Assembly (NCBI GenBank): GCA_050180485.1
Contig: JBFXED010000003.1
Span: 1 to 64,000, forward strand
Source: CADEGL01 sp050180485
GTDB taxonomy: Bacteria; Pseudomonadota; Alphaproteobacteria; CADEGL01
Reading direction: 5' to 3'
DNA length: 64,000 bases
Shown here: piece after piece, positions 16,215-24,547 of the stretch
Numbering within the stretch: the first letter of the stretch is position 1
Layout of the letters: each line of letters opens with the position of its first letter
The notes under the pieces: generated by a model
The model's input: only the letters and a program-made list of their open reading frames with translations
What the model was told of the DNA's origin: nothing
Database searches by the model: none
Made by a program: the position numbers and the translations under genes

Positions 16215-17609
16215 ATGAGGACGGCGATGGATCTGGGCAGCAAGGTGAATGCGCGCGCGAAGCCGCTGCGCGAGGCTTATGGGGCGTACAACTCGACGCG
16301 CGAGATCGGCGTCGACGAGGAGCTCTCGTATGTCGGGCGCGGGACGCCGTGCGGCGAATATTTCCGGCGCTTCTGGCAGCCGGTCTGCCTGTCCGAGCAT
16401 CTGAAGGATCTGCCCAAGCGCATCCGCATCCTGGGCGAGGACCTGGTCGCTTTCCGCGACGGCAGCGGGCGCGTCGGCGTCTTGGAGCTGCATTGCAGCC
16501 ACCGCGGCACCTCGCTCGAATACGGCAAGATCCAGCAGCGCGGCATCAGCTGCTGCTATCACGGTTGGCAGTTCGACGTGGACGGCACGATCCTGGACAC
16601 GCCAGGCGAGCCCGCGGGCAGCCCGATCAAGAACCGCATCTGCCACGGCGCCTATCCCACCCACGAATGGATGGGCCTCGTGTTCGCCTATATGGGTCCG
16701 CCGGACAAGAAGCCGGCCTTCCCCGTCTATGACGCGTTCGAGCGGCCGAATGCCGAGTTCGTGCACCGCTATCGCTTCTCGCCCTGCAACTGGCTGCAGG
16801 TGCGCGAGAACGAAATGGATCCGGTCCATCTCTCCTTCTTGCACACGCGCCTGTTCGGCGTGCAGTTCCAGCCGGTCTACGGCGAGATCCCCAGCATGGA
16901 GTGGCACGAGACACCGATCGGCATGTGCTATCTGACCGTGCGGCGCTGGGGCGACAATCTCTATCTGCGCGTCAACGACGCCATCGCGCCCAACATCTGC
17001 CGCATCGCCGGCATCGACGACGGCGAGGGCGAGGTGGTGTTCGACCGCCGCGGCGCGGCGATGAACTGGGTCGTGCCGGTGGACGACACCAACACGCTCA
17101 ACATCGGCTTCGGCGACATCGATAAGAACCTGCCGCTGGAAGGACGCGACGCCTACACCGACCGCATGAACCGTGCGGGCCAATACGCGGTCGGTGCGGG
17201 CGACGTGGGCCAGACGGGCGAACCCACCTACGAGCAGCGCCAGCGCGCGCCGGGCGACTGGGACGCCTGGGTCAGTCAGGGCGAGATCACCAAGCACGGG
17301 CGCGAGCATCTCGGCTTCACCGATCAGGGCGTCGTGATGTACCGCAAGCTAGTGCGCGACGGCATCCAGGCGGTGGCGGCGGGGCGTGACCCCAAGGGCC
17401 TGCTGCGCGAAGGTGCTAACGCGCCGATCATGACCTACTGTCACAACACGGTGAAACGCGTGCCCAAGGCCGCGACGCCGGAGGCCGATCACGCACAGTC
17501 GATCGCCTTTGGCCGCGCGATCCTGAAGCAGATGCTGGACGGCACGCTGTCCAAGCGGAACGTCGGTGCCGAGATGGCAGGCGACTTCACTTTTCCGCCC
17601 AAAGACTGA
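16215..17609 (+). CDS. Rieske non-heme iron oxygenase, phthalate-dioxygenase type, copy 2
   Basis: This 464-residue paralogue of the upstream gene has Rieske ligands Cys94, His96, Cys113 and His116. The catalytic motif NEMDPVHLSFLHTRLFG is nearly identical to that of copy 1. Both contain GEPTYEQRQRAPGDWDAWVSQG, showing recent common origin. The two may be alternative alpha subunits with different substrates or a hetero-oligomer. Two start codons are possible: ATG 16215 behind gggag, or ATG 16227 (MDLGSK) behind gagga. The longer form is given. The gene runs into the Tag-like gene after 8 bp, so they are probably co-transcribed. Confidence 0.85.
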   Translation: MRTAMDLGSKVNARAKPLREAYGAYNSTREIGVDEELSYVGRGTPCGEYFRRFWQPVCLSEHLKDLPKRIRILGEDLVAFRDGSGRVGVLELHCSHRGTSLEYGKIQQRGISCCYHGWQFDVDGTILDTPGEPAGSPIKNRICHGAYPTHEWMGLVFAYMGPPDKKPAFPVYDAFERPNAEFVHRYRFSPCNWLQVRENEMDPVHLSFLHTRLFGVQFQPVYGEIPSMEWHETPIGMCYLTVRRWGDNLYLRVNDAIAPNICRIAGIDDGEGEVVFDRRGAAMNWVVPVDDTNTLNIGFGDIDKNLPLEGRDAYTDRMNRAGQYAVGAGDVGQTGEPTYEQRQRAPGDWDAWVSQGEITKHGREHLGFTDQGVVMYRKLVRDGIQAVAAGRDPKGLLREGANAPIMTYCHNTVKRVPKAATPEADHAQSIAFGRAILKQMLDGTLSKRNVGAEMAGDFTFPPKD

Positions 17610-17617
17610 GGCAGCGC

Positions 17618-18289
17618 ATGGCGGCTTCTTTCGCTCCCATCCTGGCCCGCGCAACGAAGCGCGCGGGCGGCGCCAAGGAGCTGGAGAAGATTCTGCCTAA
17701 GCCGAAATCGGCCAAGGCGCTGATAGCGGTCGGCGACGACCGCTATCTGTCGCTCATGTGCCTGCGCATTTTCCGCGCCGGCCTAAAGCACGATCTGGTC
17801 GACGCGAAATGGCCCGCCTTCGAGAAAGCCTTCCACCGCTTCGAGCCCAAGCGCATCGTCGCCATGCCGGACGAAGCGCTGGATGCCTGCATGAAGAACG
17901 AAGGGCTGATCCGCCACTGGGGCAAGCTGAAATCGATTCCGGCGAACGCCGCCGCGATGCTGGCGATCGCGAAGGAGCATGGCGGCTTCGGCGCGTATCT
18001 CGCCGGCTGGCCCGAGACGGACACGGTCGGGCTGTGGGCCGATCTCACTCGTCGCTTCCAGCAATTAGGCGGCAACTCCGGACCTTATTTCCTTCGCATG
18101 GCAGGGAAGGACACGTTTATCCTGACCGATGACGTGGTCAAAGCGCTGGTGGCGGCCAAGGTGGTCGCGAAGAAGCCCACGGCGAAGGCCGATCTGAAAC
18201 GCACGCAGGACGCATTTAACGTTTGGGGCGAGGAGACCGGCCGGCCGCAAAGCCACATCAGCCGCATCCTGGCGCTGTCGGTCGGCTAG
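17618..18289 (+). CDS. Divergent 3-methyladenine DNA glycosylase I (Tag)-like protein
   Basis: The 223-residue protein aligns along most of Tag through DDRYLSLMCLRIFRAGL, the RIVAMPDEALDACMKNEGLIRHWGKL helix region and the closing SHISRI. Two key Tag residues are changed by this comparison: the base-recognition Glu (E38 in E. coli) is Arg, and the stacking Trp of AGLSW is His. The N-terminal zinc ligands (CGW and HDNEWG) and the C-terminal Cys are missing; only the late His (SHIS) remains. Glycosylase activity on 3-methyladenine is therefore doubtful. Position in a catabolic run between Rieske and RidA genes hints at a different use of the fold. Confidence is high for the fold, low for function. 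Confidence 0.65.
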   Translation: MAASFAPILARATKRAGGAKELEKILPKPKSAKALIAVGDDRYLSLMCLRIFRAGLKHDLVDAKWPAFEKAFHRFEPKRIVAMPDEALDACMKNEGLIRHWGKLKSIPANAAAMLAIAKEHGGFGAYLAGWPETDTVGLWADLTRRFQQLGGNSGPYFLRMAGKDTFILTDDVVKALVAAKVVAKKPTAKADLKRTQDAFNVWGEETGRPQSHISRILALSVG

Positions 18290-18309
18290 AAAACAACGGG
18301 GAGGGAAGA

Positions 18310-18774
18310 ATGGCCAAGCACAGCTACCACATGGTCAAGGGCGCGGCGTTGGCCGTGGCGCCTTACAGCCACTATGTCGACGGCGGCGACGGCTATGTCT
18401 TCATCACAGGTCAGATCGGCATGACGCCGGGCGACGACAACGCGCCGATCCCGAAGGACATGGCGGCCGAGACGCGCCGCACCATGGACAACCTGATCAT
18501 CATCCTGAAGGACGCAGGCCTGACGCTCGCCGATGTGGTGACCGCGCGCGTTTTCCTGACCGACTTCGAGCGCGACTACGAAAAAATGAACGCGACCTAT
18601 CGCAGCTACTTCAAGCCGGGCCATCTGCCCGCGCGCACCTGTATCGGCGTGACCGCCTTGGCGCGTGGCGGTAAGCTCGAGATCGATTTCATCTGCAAAC
18701 GCCCGGCGAAACCCGCGCGCAAATCCGCGAAACGCGCTACGCGCCGTCCCGCGCGGGCACGCCGCCGCCGCTGA
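18310..18774 (+). CDS. RidA (YjgF/YER057c)-family protein with a basic C-terminal tail
   Basis: Residues 1-128 form a RidA-type chorismate-mutase-like domain, with FITGQIGMTP, a central helix, VVTARVFLTDF and the PARTCIGVTAL segment carrying the conserved Arg. RidA proteins hydrolyse reactive enamine/imine intermediates from PLP dehydratases, which fits the dehydratase and imino-acid enzymes upstream. About 25 extra residues follow (KPARKSAKRATRRPARARR), not part of the domain and similar to the tail on the second M24 hydrolase. The start at 18310 follows gagggaag. The last 38 bp overlap the end of the convergent EamA gene, inside the tail-coding part. Confidence 0.8.
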   Translation: MAKHSYHMVKGAALAVAPYSHYVDGGDGYVFITGQIGMTPGDDNAPIPKDMAAETRRTMDNLIIILKDAGLTLADVVTARVFLTDFERDYEKMNATYRSYFKPGHLPARTCIGVTALARGGKLEIDFICKRPAKPARKSAKRATRRPARARRRR

Positions 18775-19675
18775 TCCGGCGAAAGCCGCGCAACACCCGC
18801 CCGTCGAGGACGACCAGGCCCAGGAAGATCAGGGCCATGCCCGTGAAGGCGTTCCAGGCCAGGCGTTCGCCCAGCGCGAAGGCGCCAAGCGTCAGCGCGC
18901 CGATGGGGATCAGAAGCGTGACCAGCAGGAGGTTGGTGGCGCCCGCCGCCGCCAGGATGCGGAAATAGACGACATAGCCGAGCGCGGTCGACAGCAGCGC
19001 CAAGCTGGCCAACGCGGCCCAGGTGCTGCCGCTGACATGCAACGTCCAGGGCCGGTCGAGCAGAAGGGCTATGGGCAGGATCATGATGGTCGACGCCGTC
19101 AGCATCCCCGTCGCCGGCACGATGGGCGGCAGGCCGCGAAAGCGCCGGCCATAGATGCCCGCGAAACCATAGGACAGGGCCGCCCCGATGATGGCGAGCT
19201 GGCTTGTCGCCGCGAGATCGAAGCCTGTCAGCGCGTGGGGACCGATCAGCACCGTGACGCCCAGAAGGCCGAACAGCACGCCCGCCACGCGGTTGCGCGA
19301 GAGCTTCTCGTCGCGTGTCAGCACATGCGCCAGCAAGACGGTGAAAATCGGCGTGGTCGCGTTGAGGATTGCGGCCAAGCCGGTATCGATCGAACGCTGG
19401 CCCCAGAAGATCAGCGCGAAGGGCACGATATTGTTCAACATGCCCATGACCAGGAACTGTCCGGCCAAGCGCCAGGACCAAGACACCTCGATACGCCACA
19501 GGGCGATGACGGCGAGGAGCGCCGCCGCGGCCAAGCCGACGCGCGCCAGCACCAGCGTGACCGGCGGCAGATCGGCCAGCGCGATCTTCGCGAAGAAGAA
19601 CGAGCCGCTCCACAGGAGCGCGAGCGCCGCGAGCAGCGCCCATTCCACCGCGCCCATCGTCATGTCTTTTGCCAT
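18737..19675 (-). CDS. EamA/DMT-family transporter (RhaT-like), 10 TM
   Basis: The 312-residue protein has ten hydrophobic helices in two EamA repeats. The first runs from LLAALALLWSGSFFFAKIAL and the second from LAIIGAALSYGFAGIYGRRF. LNATTPIFTVLLAHVLTRDEKLS and LLLVTLLIPIGALTLGAFALGERL are the typical end-of-repeat motifs with the conserved Pro and Glu. Such proteins export amino acids, sugars or nucleotides. The 3' end overlaps the RidA-like gene by 38 bp in convergent orientation. Met5 and Met7 are alternative starts. The substrate is unknown. Confidence 0.8.
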   Translation of the reverse strand: MAKDMTMGAVEWALLAALALLWSGSFFFAKIALADLPPVTLVLARVGLAAAALLAVIALWRIEVSWSWRLAGQFLVMGMLNNIVPFALIFWGQRSIDTGLAAILNATTPIFTVLLAHVLTRDEKLSRNRVAGVLFGLLGVTVLIGPHALTGFDLAATSQLAIIGAALSYGFAGIYGRRFRGLPPIVPATGMLTASTIMILPIALLLDRPWTLHVSGSTWAALASLALLSTALGYVVYFRILAAAGATNLLLVTLLIPIGALTLGAFALGERLAWNAFTGMALIFLGLVVLDGRVLRGFRRISGGGVPARDGA

Positions 19676-19742
19676 GACGGAAGACTAGGGGAGCGGGCGG
19701 GCCTGCTCTATCCGCTCCTTGCGCCCAAATCCCCAAACGAAA

Positions 19743-19768
19743 ACGCCCGGGACTTCCATCCCGGGCGT
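19743..19768 (-). terminator. Rho-independent terminator after the BI-1 gene
   Basis: A perfect 10-bp stem (19743-19752 with 19759-19768) has a 6-nt loop. On the minus strand it is followed by TTTTCGTTT. It lies 22 bp beyond the stop codon of the BI-1 family gene. Confidence 0.8.
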
Positions 19769-19789
19769 CTCGAAGCGAAACCGTTTCGC

Positions 19790-20521
19790 TTAGCTCCGGC
19801 GGTCGCCCAGCAACTGCATCAGCATCACGAAGAGGTTGATGAAGTCGAGGTAGAGCGTGAGGGCGCCTAGGATGGCCTTCTTGGTCATCGAGTCACCGTC
19901 GTCGGACTCGAGATACAGCTCCTTGATCCGCTGGGTGTCATAGGCGGTCAGGCCCGTGAAGACCAGCACGCCGATCACCGAGACCGCGAACTGCAGCGCC
20001 GTGCTACCGATGAAGATGTTCGCGACGCTGGCGATGATAATGCCGATCAGGCCCATGAACAGGAACGAGCCCATGCGTGAGAGATCGCGCTTGGTCGTAT
20101 AGCCGTAGATGCTCATGGCCGCGAAGGTGCCGGCGGTGATGAAGAACACCCGCGCCACGCTGGCGCCCGTGTAGACGAGGAAGATGGACGCCATCGATAG
20201 GCCCATGAGGCCGGCATAAAGCCAGAACGTGGCCTGCGCCGCGCCCGCGCTCATCTTGTGGATGCGCACGGAAAGGAACAGCACGAAGCCGATGGGCGCC
20301 AGAATGACGGCCCACATCAAGATCGGGTTGCCGAAGATCGCCGTATAGAGCGCGGGCGTGCTGGCCACCACGGCGGCCACGATGCCCGTAAGCGCCAGAC
20401 CCGACGCCATGTAGTTGTAGACGCGCAGCATATAAGCGCGCAGGCCCGCGTCGATCGCGACCTGCTCGATGGTATGCGCATAGGGACGCTGCTGCGCCCG
20501 ATTCTGTGGACCGATGGCCAT
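19790..20521 (-). CDS. Bax inhibitor-1/YccA family inner-membrane protein
   Basis: The 243-residue protein has about seven membrane segments, with the family words YNYMASGLALTG near the start, GASVARVFFITAGTFAAMSIYGYTT in the middle and VFTGLTAYDTQRIKE near the end. The last has the conserved Asp implicated in pH-sensitive calcium leak in bacterial BI-1 relatives such as BsYetJ. E. coli YccA/YbhL belong here and interact with FtsH. The start at MAIGPQ (20521) is favoured by gggaggag upstream; an in-frame extension of seven codons exists. It is a single gene with its own promoter candidate and terminator. Confidence 0.88.
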   Translation of the reverse strand: MAIGPQNRAQQRPYAHTIEQVAIDAGLRAYMLRVYNYMASGLALTGIVAAVVASTPALYTAIFGNPILMWAVILAPIGFVLFLSVRIHKMSAGAAQATFWLYAGLMGLSMASIFLVYTGASVARVFFITAGTFAAMSIYGYTTKRDLSRMGSFLFMGLIGIIIASVANIFIGSTALQFAVSVIGVLVFTGLTAYDTQRIKELYLESDDGDSMTKKAILGALTLYLDFINLFVMLMQLLGDRRS

Positions 20522-20561
20522 CCTTACTTCTCCTCCCGGCAACGCTGCCGATTACATTTTG

Positions 20562-20591
20562 TTAATATTGCCATGCGCCGCACGGAATCAA
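20562..20591 (-). promoter_or_regulatory. Candidate promoter for the BI-1 gene
   Basis: On the minus strand, TTGATT (20586-20591) is followed after 18 bp by TATTAA (20562-20567). This lies about 40 bp ahead of the start codon in a locally A/T-rich spacer. The match to sigma-70 consensus is fair, not perfect. Confidence 0.4.
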
Positions 20592-20653
20592 TAGGGGGTT
20601 GTATCCGCGGCTTCCCGTAAAGAATCCGTAAAATCAAAGGGTTCACAAAAGCG

Positions 20654-23188
20654 TCATTCGTTGCGCAGGAGCGGCGCGGGCTTGCGCCGCAGGGCCAGAA
20701 CGCTGCCTGCGGCCCCGGCCACGAGCGTGGCGGCCAGCGCGGGCAGAAGCGCCGGCGCGAGAGCCAGCGCCAGGGTGCCGGGGGTCAGGACCCACTCCGC
20801 CCGCATCACCCGGCCCAGCACGCCATAGGCCGCCAGGCTGCCCAGGACGGCCGCGACCAGGGCCGTGGCCAGGCCGACCAGGCCGAATTCGACGGCGTAA
20901 GCGGTCAGCACGTCCCGGCGCGTGGCGCCCAATACCTTGAGGACGACCGCATCGTAGATGCGCCGCTCTTGCCCTGCGGCGATGGCGCTGGCCAGGACCA
21001 GGAGCCCGGCGGCGAAGGTCACGGCGGCGGCGGCGTCGAGAGCGGTCGCGACCCGGTTCAGGATGTCGGTCAGGGCTTCCAGCGCATTCTTCACGCGGAT
21101 GGCGGAGATGTTGGCGAAGCGGTCGGCCACCGCGCGCTCGATCCGAAGTTCGGCCGAAGGATCGGCCATCACGGCCGCCACGTGGGTTTGGGGTGCCTTC
21201 TCCAGCACGCCGGGCGAGAGGATGACGGTGAAGTTGAGGCCGAGCGTGGTCCACTCGATGCGGCGTAGATTGGCGATGCGCGCCTCGATCTCGCGGCCCA
21301 GCACGTTGATGGTCAGCGTGTCGCCGACCTTGAGGCCGAGCCCCGCCGCCGCGTCGGCGTCGAAGGAAACCAAAGGCGGTCCCTTGTAGTCGGCGGGCCA
21401 CCATTCCCCAGCCACGATGATGGCGCCCTCGGGCGGCGTCGCGGCATAGGTCACGCCGCGGTCGCCGCGCACGACCCATTGCGACTCGCGCGGGATCGCG
21501 CGGTCCTCCGGTGAAACGCCGTTCAGCTTCACGATGCGGCCGCGCAAATGCGGCACGCGTTCGATGGCGCCCGCGCCCGGCACCGCGCGCACCGTCTCCT
21601 CGAACGGCGCGACCTGGTTGGGCTGTATGTCGATGAAGAAGAAGGCCGGCGCGTCGGCCGGCATGGTCTCCTTCACCTGCCGCGCCATGTTGGCCTCGAC
21701 TAGCGAGACCGCGACCAGGACGGTCAAGCCGATGCCGAGCGAGAGCACGACGCTGGGCAAGGCGGCGCCGGGCCGGTGCATGTTGCCCAGGCCGAGGCGC
21801 AGCGCGGGCCGTCCGGCGGTCAGATACCGCCGGTGGCTGACCGCGGCGGCCAGGCGGGCCAAGCCCGCGCCAGCCAGGCGGAAGGCTCCGAAGGAAACCA
21901 GCGCGCCGAGCGCAAACCAAAAGCCGAGCCGCGCATCACCGACCGCGAGCACGGCCAAGGCGATCAGGGCGAGCGTCAGGCCCGCGATGATCGCGCGGTC
22001 GCGCCACGCCATGCGCGCGTCGACCGGCGCCACCACGGCGCGGAACAGGACGCGCGGCGGAACGGCGGCTGCGGAGAGAAGCGGCCAGGCGGCGAAGACC
22101 AGCGTGGTCAGAAGCCCAAACGCGGCGGCTACCAGAAGAGCGCTGCCATGGAACCCGACCTGGATCTCGGTCGGCATGAACGCGGCCAGCAACGGCGCGG
22201 CCGCAAAGGGGAACAGTGCGCCAAGAATCAGGCCCGCGCCGATGCCGGCGGCCGCCAGTGCCAGAACCTGGATCATGTAGACGCCCAGAACGAAGCCGTT
22301 CGAGGCGCCCAGGCATTTGAGCGTGGCGATGGTGGCGACGCGCCGGTCGAGATAGCTCTTGATTGCGTTGGCCACGCCGACCCCGCCGATCAGAAGCGCG
22401 GACAATCCCACGAGCGTTAGATAGATGCCGAGCCGTTCGACCGTCTGTCGCACCCGTGGCGCGGCTTCCGACGGATCGCGAATGCGCCAGCCCGCGTCGG
22501 AGAAGTCACTCTTGAGTTTCGCCAGCCAGCGTGTGGGGTCGATATGCGGCACGAAGCGGATTCGGTAGGCCGCTTCATAGATGCTGCCGGGCTGAAGCAA
22601 TTCCGTCGCTGCCAGCGCTTCGGCCGCGATCAGAACGCGCGGCCCGAGCGTCACAAGTGAGGCGCTGCGATCGGGCTCCTGCGCGATGGAAGCGCGGACC
22701 TCGAACGTGGCCTCGCCGATGCGAATGTTGTCGCCGACGGCGATGCCGAGACGCGCCAGCACGTTGGGTTCGACCGCCGCACCGTACTTGTCGCCACGCT
22801 TGGCCAATGCGTCGGGTAGGGCACTGGGCGGCTCGAGGAGCATGGTGCCGTAGAGCGGATAGGGTCGGTCCACAGTCTTCAATTCCACCAGCAACACGCG
22901 CTCGTTCGCATGTGCCATGGAGCGCATCTCGCGCGTCTCGCTGACGGCGCCCGCGGTGTGCAGTGCGTCGCGCTCGGCCGCGGTCGCCGCGCGGTTGCGC
23001 AAGGTGATCTCCAGATCACCACCAAGAATCGCGCGCGCATCCGCGGCCAGGCTGGCCTCGATCGAGCGTGCGAGCGACCCCACGCCCGCGATCGCACCGA
23101 CGCCCAGCGCGAGCGACAAGAGGACCACGGGCAGGCCGCGGATGCCGCCGCGCAACTCCCGCCGCGCCAAACGGAAGGCCAGCCTCAT
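20654..23188 (-). CDS. YbbP-like FtsX-family ABC transporter permease
   Basis: The 844-residue permease has an N-terminal TM helix followed by a large extracytoplasmic domain (about 45-245), then three TM helices near 255-385. Further TM helices around 400-475 are followed by a second extracytoplasmic domain and three C-terminal TM helices (about 710-830). This double MacB/FtsX layout is typical of YbbP. FtsX_C motifs appear as VGVANAIKSYLDRR and VLKVLGATRRDVLTAY. The ATG at 23188 overlaps the ATPase stop (ATGA), so the pair is translationally coupled. By analogy it may extract or export lipophilic molecules rather than import nutrients. Confidence 0.85.
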   Translation of the reverse strand: MRLAFRLARRELRGGIRGLPVVLLSLALGVGAIAGVGSLARSIEASLAADARAILGGDLEITLRNRAATAAERDALHTAGAVSETREMRSMAHANERVLLVELKTVDRPYPLYGTMLLEPPSALPDALAKRGDKYGAAVEPNVLARLGIAVGDNIRIGEATFEVRASIAQEPDRSASLVTLGPRVLIAAEALAATELLQPGSIYEAAYRIRFVPHIDPTRWLAKLKSDFSDAGWRIRDPSEAAPRVRQTVERLGIYLTLVGLSALLIGGVGVANAIKSYLDRRVATIATLKCLGASNGFVLGVYMIQVLALAAAGIGAGLILGALFPFAAAPLLAAFMPTEIQVGFHGSALLVAAAFGLLTTLVFAAWPLLSAAAVPPRVLFRAVVAPVDARMAWRDRAIIAGLTLALIALAVLAVGDARLGFWFALGALVSFGAFRLAGAGLARLAAAVSHRRYLTAGRPALRLGLGNMHRPGAALPSVVLSLGIGLTVLVAVSLVEANMARQVKETMPADAPAFFFIDIQPNQVAPFEETVRAVPGAGAIERVPHLRGRIVKLNGVSPEDRAIPRESQWVVRGDRGVTYAATPPEGAIIVAGEWWPADYKGPPLVSFDADAAAGLGLKVGDTLTINVLGREIEARIANLRRIEWTTLGLNFTVILSPGVLEKAPQTHVAAVMADPSAELRIERAVADRFANISAIRVKNALEALTDILNRVATALDAAAAVTFAAGLLVLASAIAAGQERRIYDAVVLKVLGATRRDVLTAYAVEFGLVGLATALVAAVLGSLAAYGVLGRVMRAEWVLTPGTLALALAPALLPALAATLVAGAAGSVLALRRKPAPLLRNE

Positions 23189-23895
23189 GCGCCGCCGCCG
23201 TCGAGACGTCCGTCTGCCATGCGGACGATGCGTTCGCACTGGCGCACGATCTCGCGGTCATGGCTGATCAGGACCAAGGTCGTTCCGTGGCGTGCCTGCA
23301 GCCCGAACAGAAGTTCCATCACGGCCTGGCCCGTCTCGCCGTCCAGATTGCCGGTGGGCTCGTCGGCCAGAAGCACGGCGGGCCGTGTCACGAAGGCGCG
23401 CGCCAGCGCCACGCGCTGTTGCTCGCCGCCTGAAAGCTGGCCGGGATAATGGGTGGTGCGGCGCGCGAGGCCGACCGCGGCCAAGCTTTCGGCGGCAACC
23501 TCGAGCGCGTCTTCGCGTCCCGCCAGCTCCAGCGGCACGGCCGCGTTCTCCAACGCCGTCATGGTGGGAATCAGGTGAAAGGATTGGAACACGATGCCGA
23601 CATGCGCGCGGCGCAGGCGCGCCAGCGCATCCTCGTCGAGCGGGCCCAACTCCTGGCCCGCCAGATGGACGCGGCCGGCGGTCGGACGCTCGAGCCCCGC
23701 CATGACCATCAGCATGGTGGTCTTGCCGGAACCGGACGGGCCGACCACGCCCACGCGCTCGCCGCGTCCGATCTTGAGGTTCACGCCGCGCAGGATGTTG
23801 ACCGGACCGGCCGCGCTCGCCAGGGTGAGGTGGATGTCCTCCAGCTCGATCAAGGTGCCGTCGGGCGCCGTTCGTTTCGCGGTCGCGTCGGTCAT
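23185..23895 (-). CDS. YbbA-like ABC transporter ATPase
   Basis: The 236-residue ATPase has Walker A GPSGSGKTT, the Q loop in IVFQSFHLIPTMTALEN, the ABC signature LSGGEQQRVALARA, Walker B VLLADEPTGNLD and the H-loop in LISHDRE. This is the MacB/LolD-type subgroup, matching its FtsX-type permease partner immediately downstream. The start at 23895 (MTDATAKR) lies in a CATG whose two strands give the start codons of this gene and of tesA. Upstream in-frame codons run through tesA and are unlikely to be used. The tesA-ybbA-ybbP divergent order is also that of E. coli. Confidence 0.9.
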   Translation of the reverse strand: MTDATAKRTAPDGTLIELEDIHLTLASAAGPVNILRGVNLKIGRGERVGVVGPSGSGKTTMLMVMAGLERPTAGRVHLAGQELGPLDEDALARLRRAHVGIVFQSFHLIPTMTALENAAVPLELAGREDALEVAAESLAAVGLARRTTHYPGQLSGGEQQRVALARAFVTRPAVLLADEPTGNLDGETGQAVMELLFGLQARHGTTLVLISHDREIVRQCERIVRMADGRLDGGGA

Positions 23896-24547
23896 GAAAC
23901 CCCGTCTGTCTGCCACGGCGATCCTACGCCGATTCGGCGCGGCGGCGCTCGCGCTCATATGGCTCGGCACGGCGCCCGCGCTGGCCGCCGATCTGCGGCC
24001 GCGCATCGTGGTTCTGGGCGACAGTCTGGTCGCGGGCTACGGATTGCCGACCAAGGATGCTTTCCCGGCGAAACTGCAAGCGGCGCTCGAAGCGCGCGGC
24101 GTCGATATCGACGTGGTCGATTCCGGCGTCTCGGGCGACACGAGCGCCGGCGGCCGTGCGCGGCTCGACCTGGTCTTGGCCGAACCGCCGCGCGCGGTGC
24201 TCCTGGAGCTTGGCGCCAACGACGGTCTGCGCGGGCTCAAGCCCGGCGCGACGGAAGAGAATCTGGACGCCATCATCGGCGAGCTGCGCCGCCGGCGTAT
24301 TAAGGTCTTGCTGGCCGGCATGTATGCGCCGCCCAATCTGGGACGCGACTACGGCCAGGCTTTCAACGCGGTCTATCCGCGTCTCGCGAAGGTCCACAGC
24401 ATTCCTCTCTATCCCTTTTTCCTGGAGGGAGTGGCCGGCGTGCCGGAGCTGAACCAGCCCGACGGACTTCATCCCAACGCCAAGGGCGTCGACGTGATCG
24501 TCGAGCGCATCCTCCCCTACGTGCTCAAACTTCTTGGCAGAAGTTAG
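23894..24547 (+). CDS. tesA: TesA-like SGNH-hydrolase (arylesterase / acyl-CoA thioesterase I)
   Basis: The 217-residue secreted hydrolase has a signal peptide with a hydrophobic core and likely cleavage after TAPALA, near residue 31. The four SGNH blocks follow: VVLGDSLVAGYG with the catalytic Ser, the Gly in SGVSGDT, GANDGLRG with the Asn, and QPDGLHPNAKG with the Asp-His pair. A periplasmic lysophospholipase/thioesterase/arylesterase is expected. The ATG at 23894 overlaps by two bases the start codon of the divergent ABC ATPase, so no leader exists between them. The stop overlaps that of the convergent TPR-GT41 gene by 4 bp. Confidence 0.9.
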   Translation: MKPRLSATAILRRFGAAALALIWLGTAPALAADLRPRIVVLGDSLVAGYGLPTKDAFPAKLQAALEARGVDIDVVDSGVSGDTSAGGRARLDLVLAEPPRAVLLELGANDGLRGLKPGATEENLDAIIGELRRRRIKVLLAGMYAPPNLGRDYGQAFNAVYPRLAKVHSIPLYPFFLEGVAGVPELNQPDGLHPNAKGVDVIVERILPYVLKLLGRS

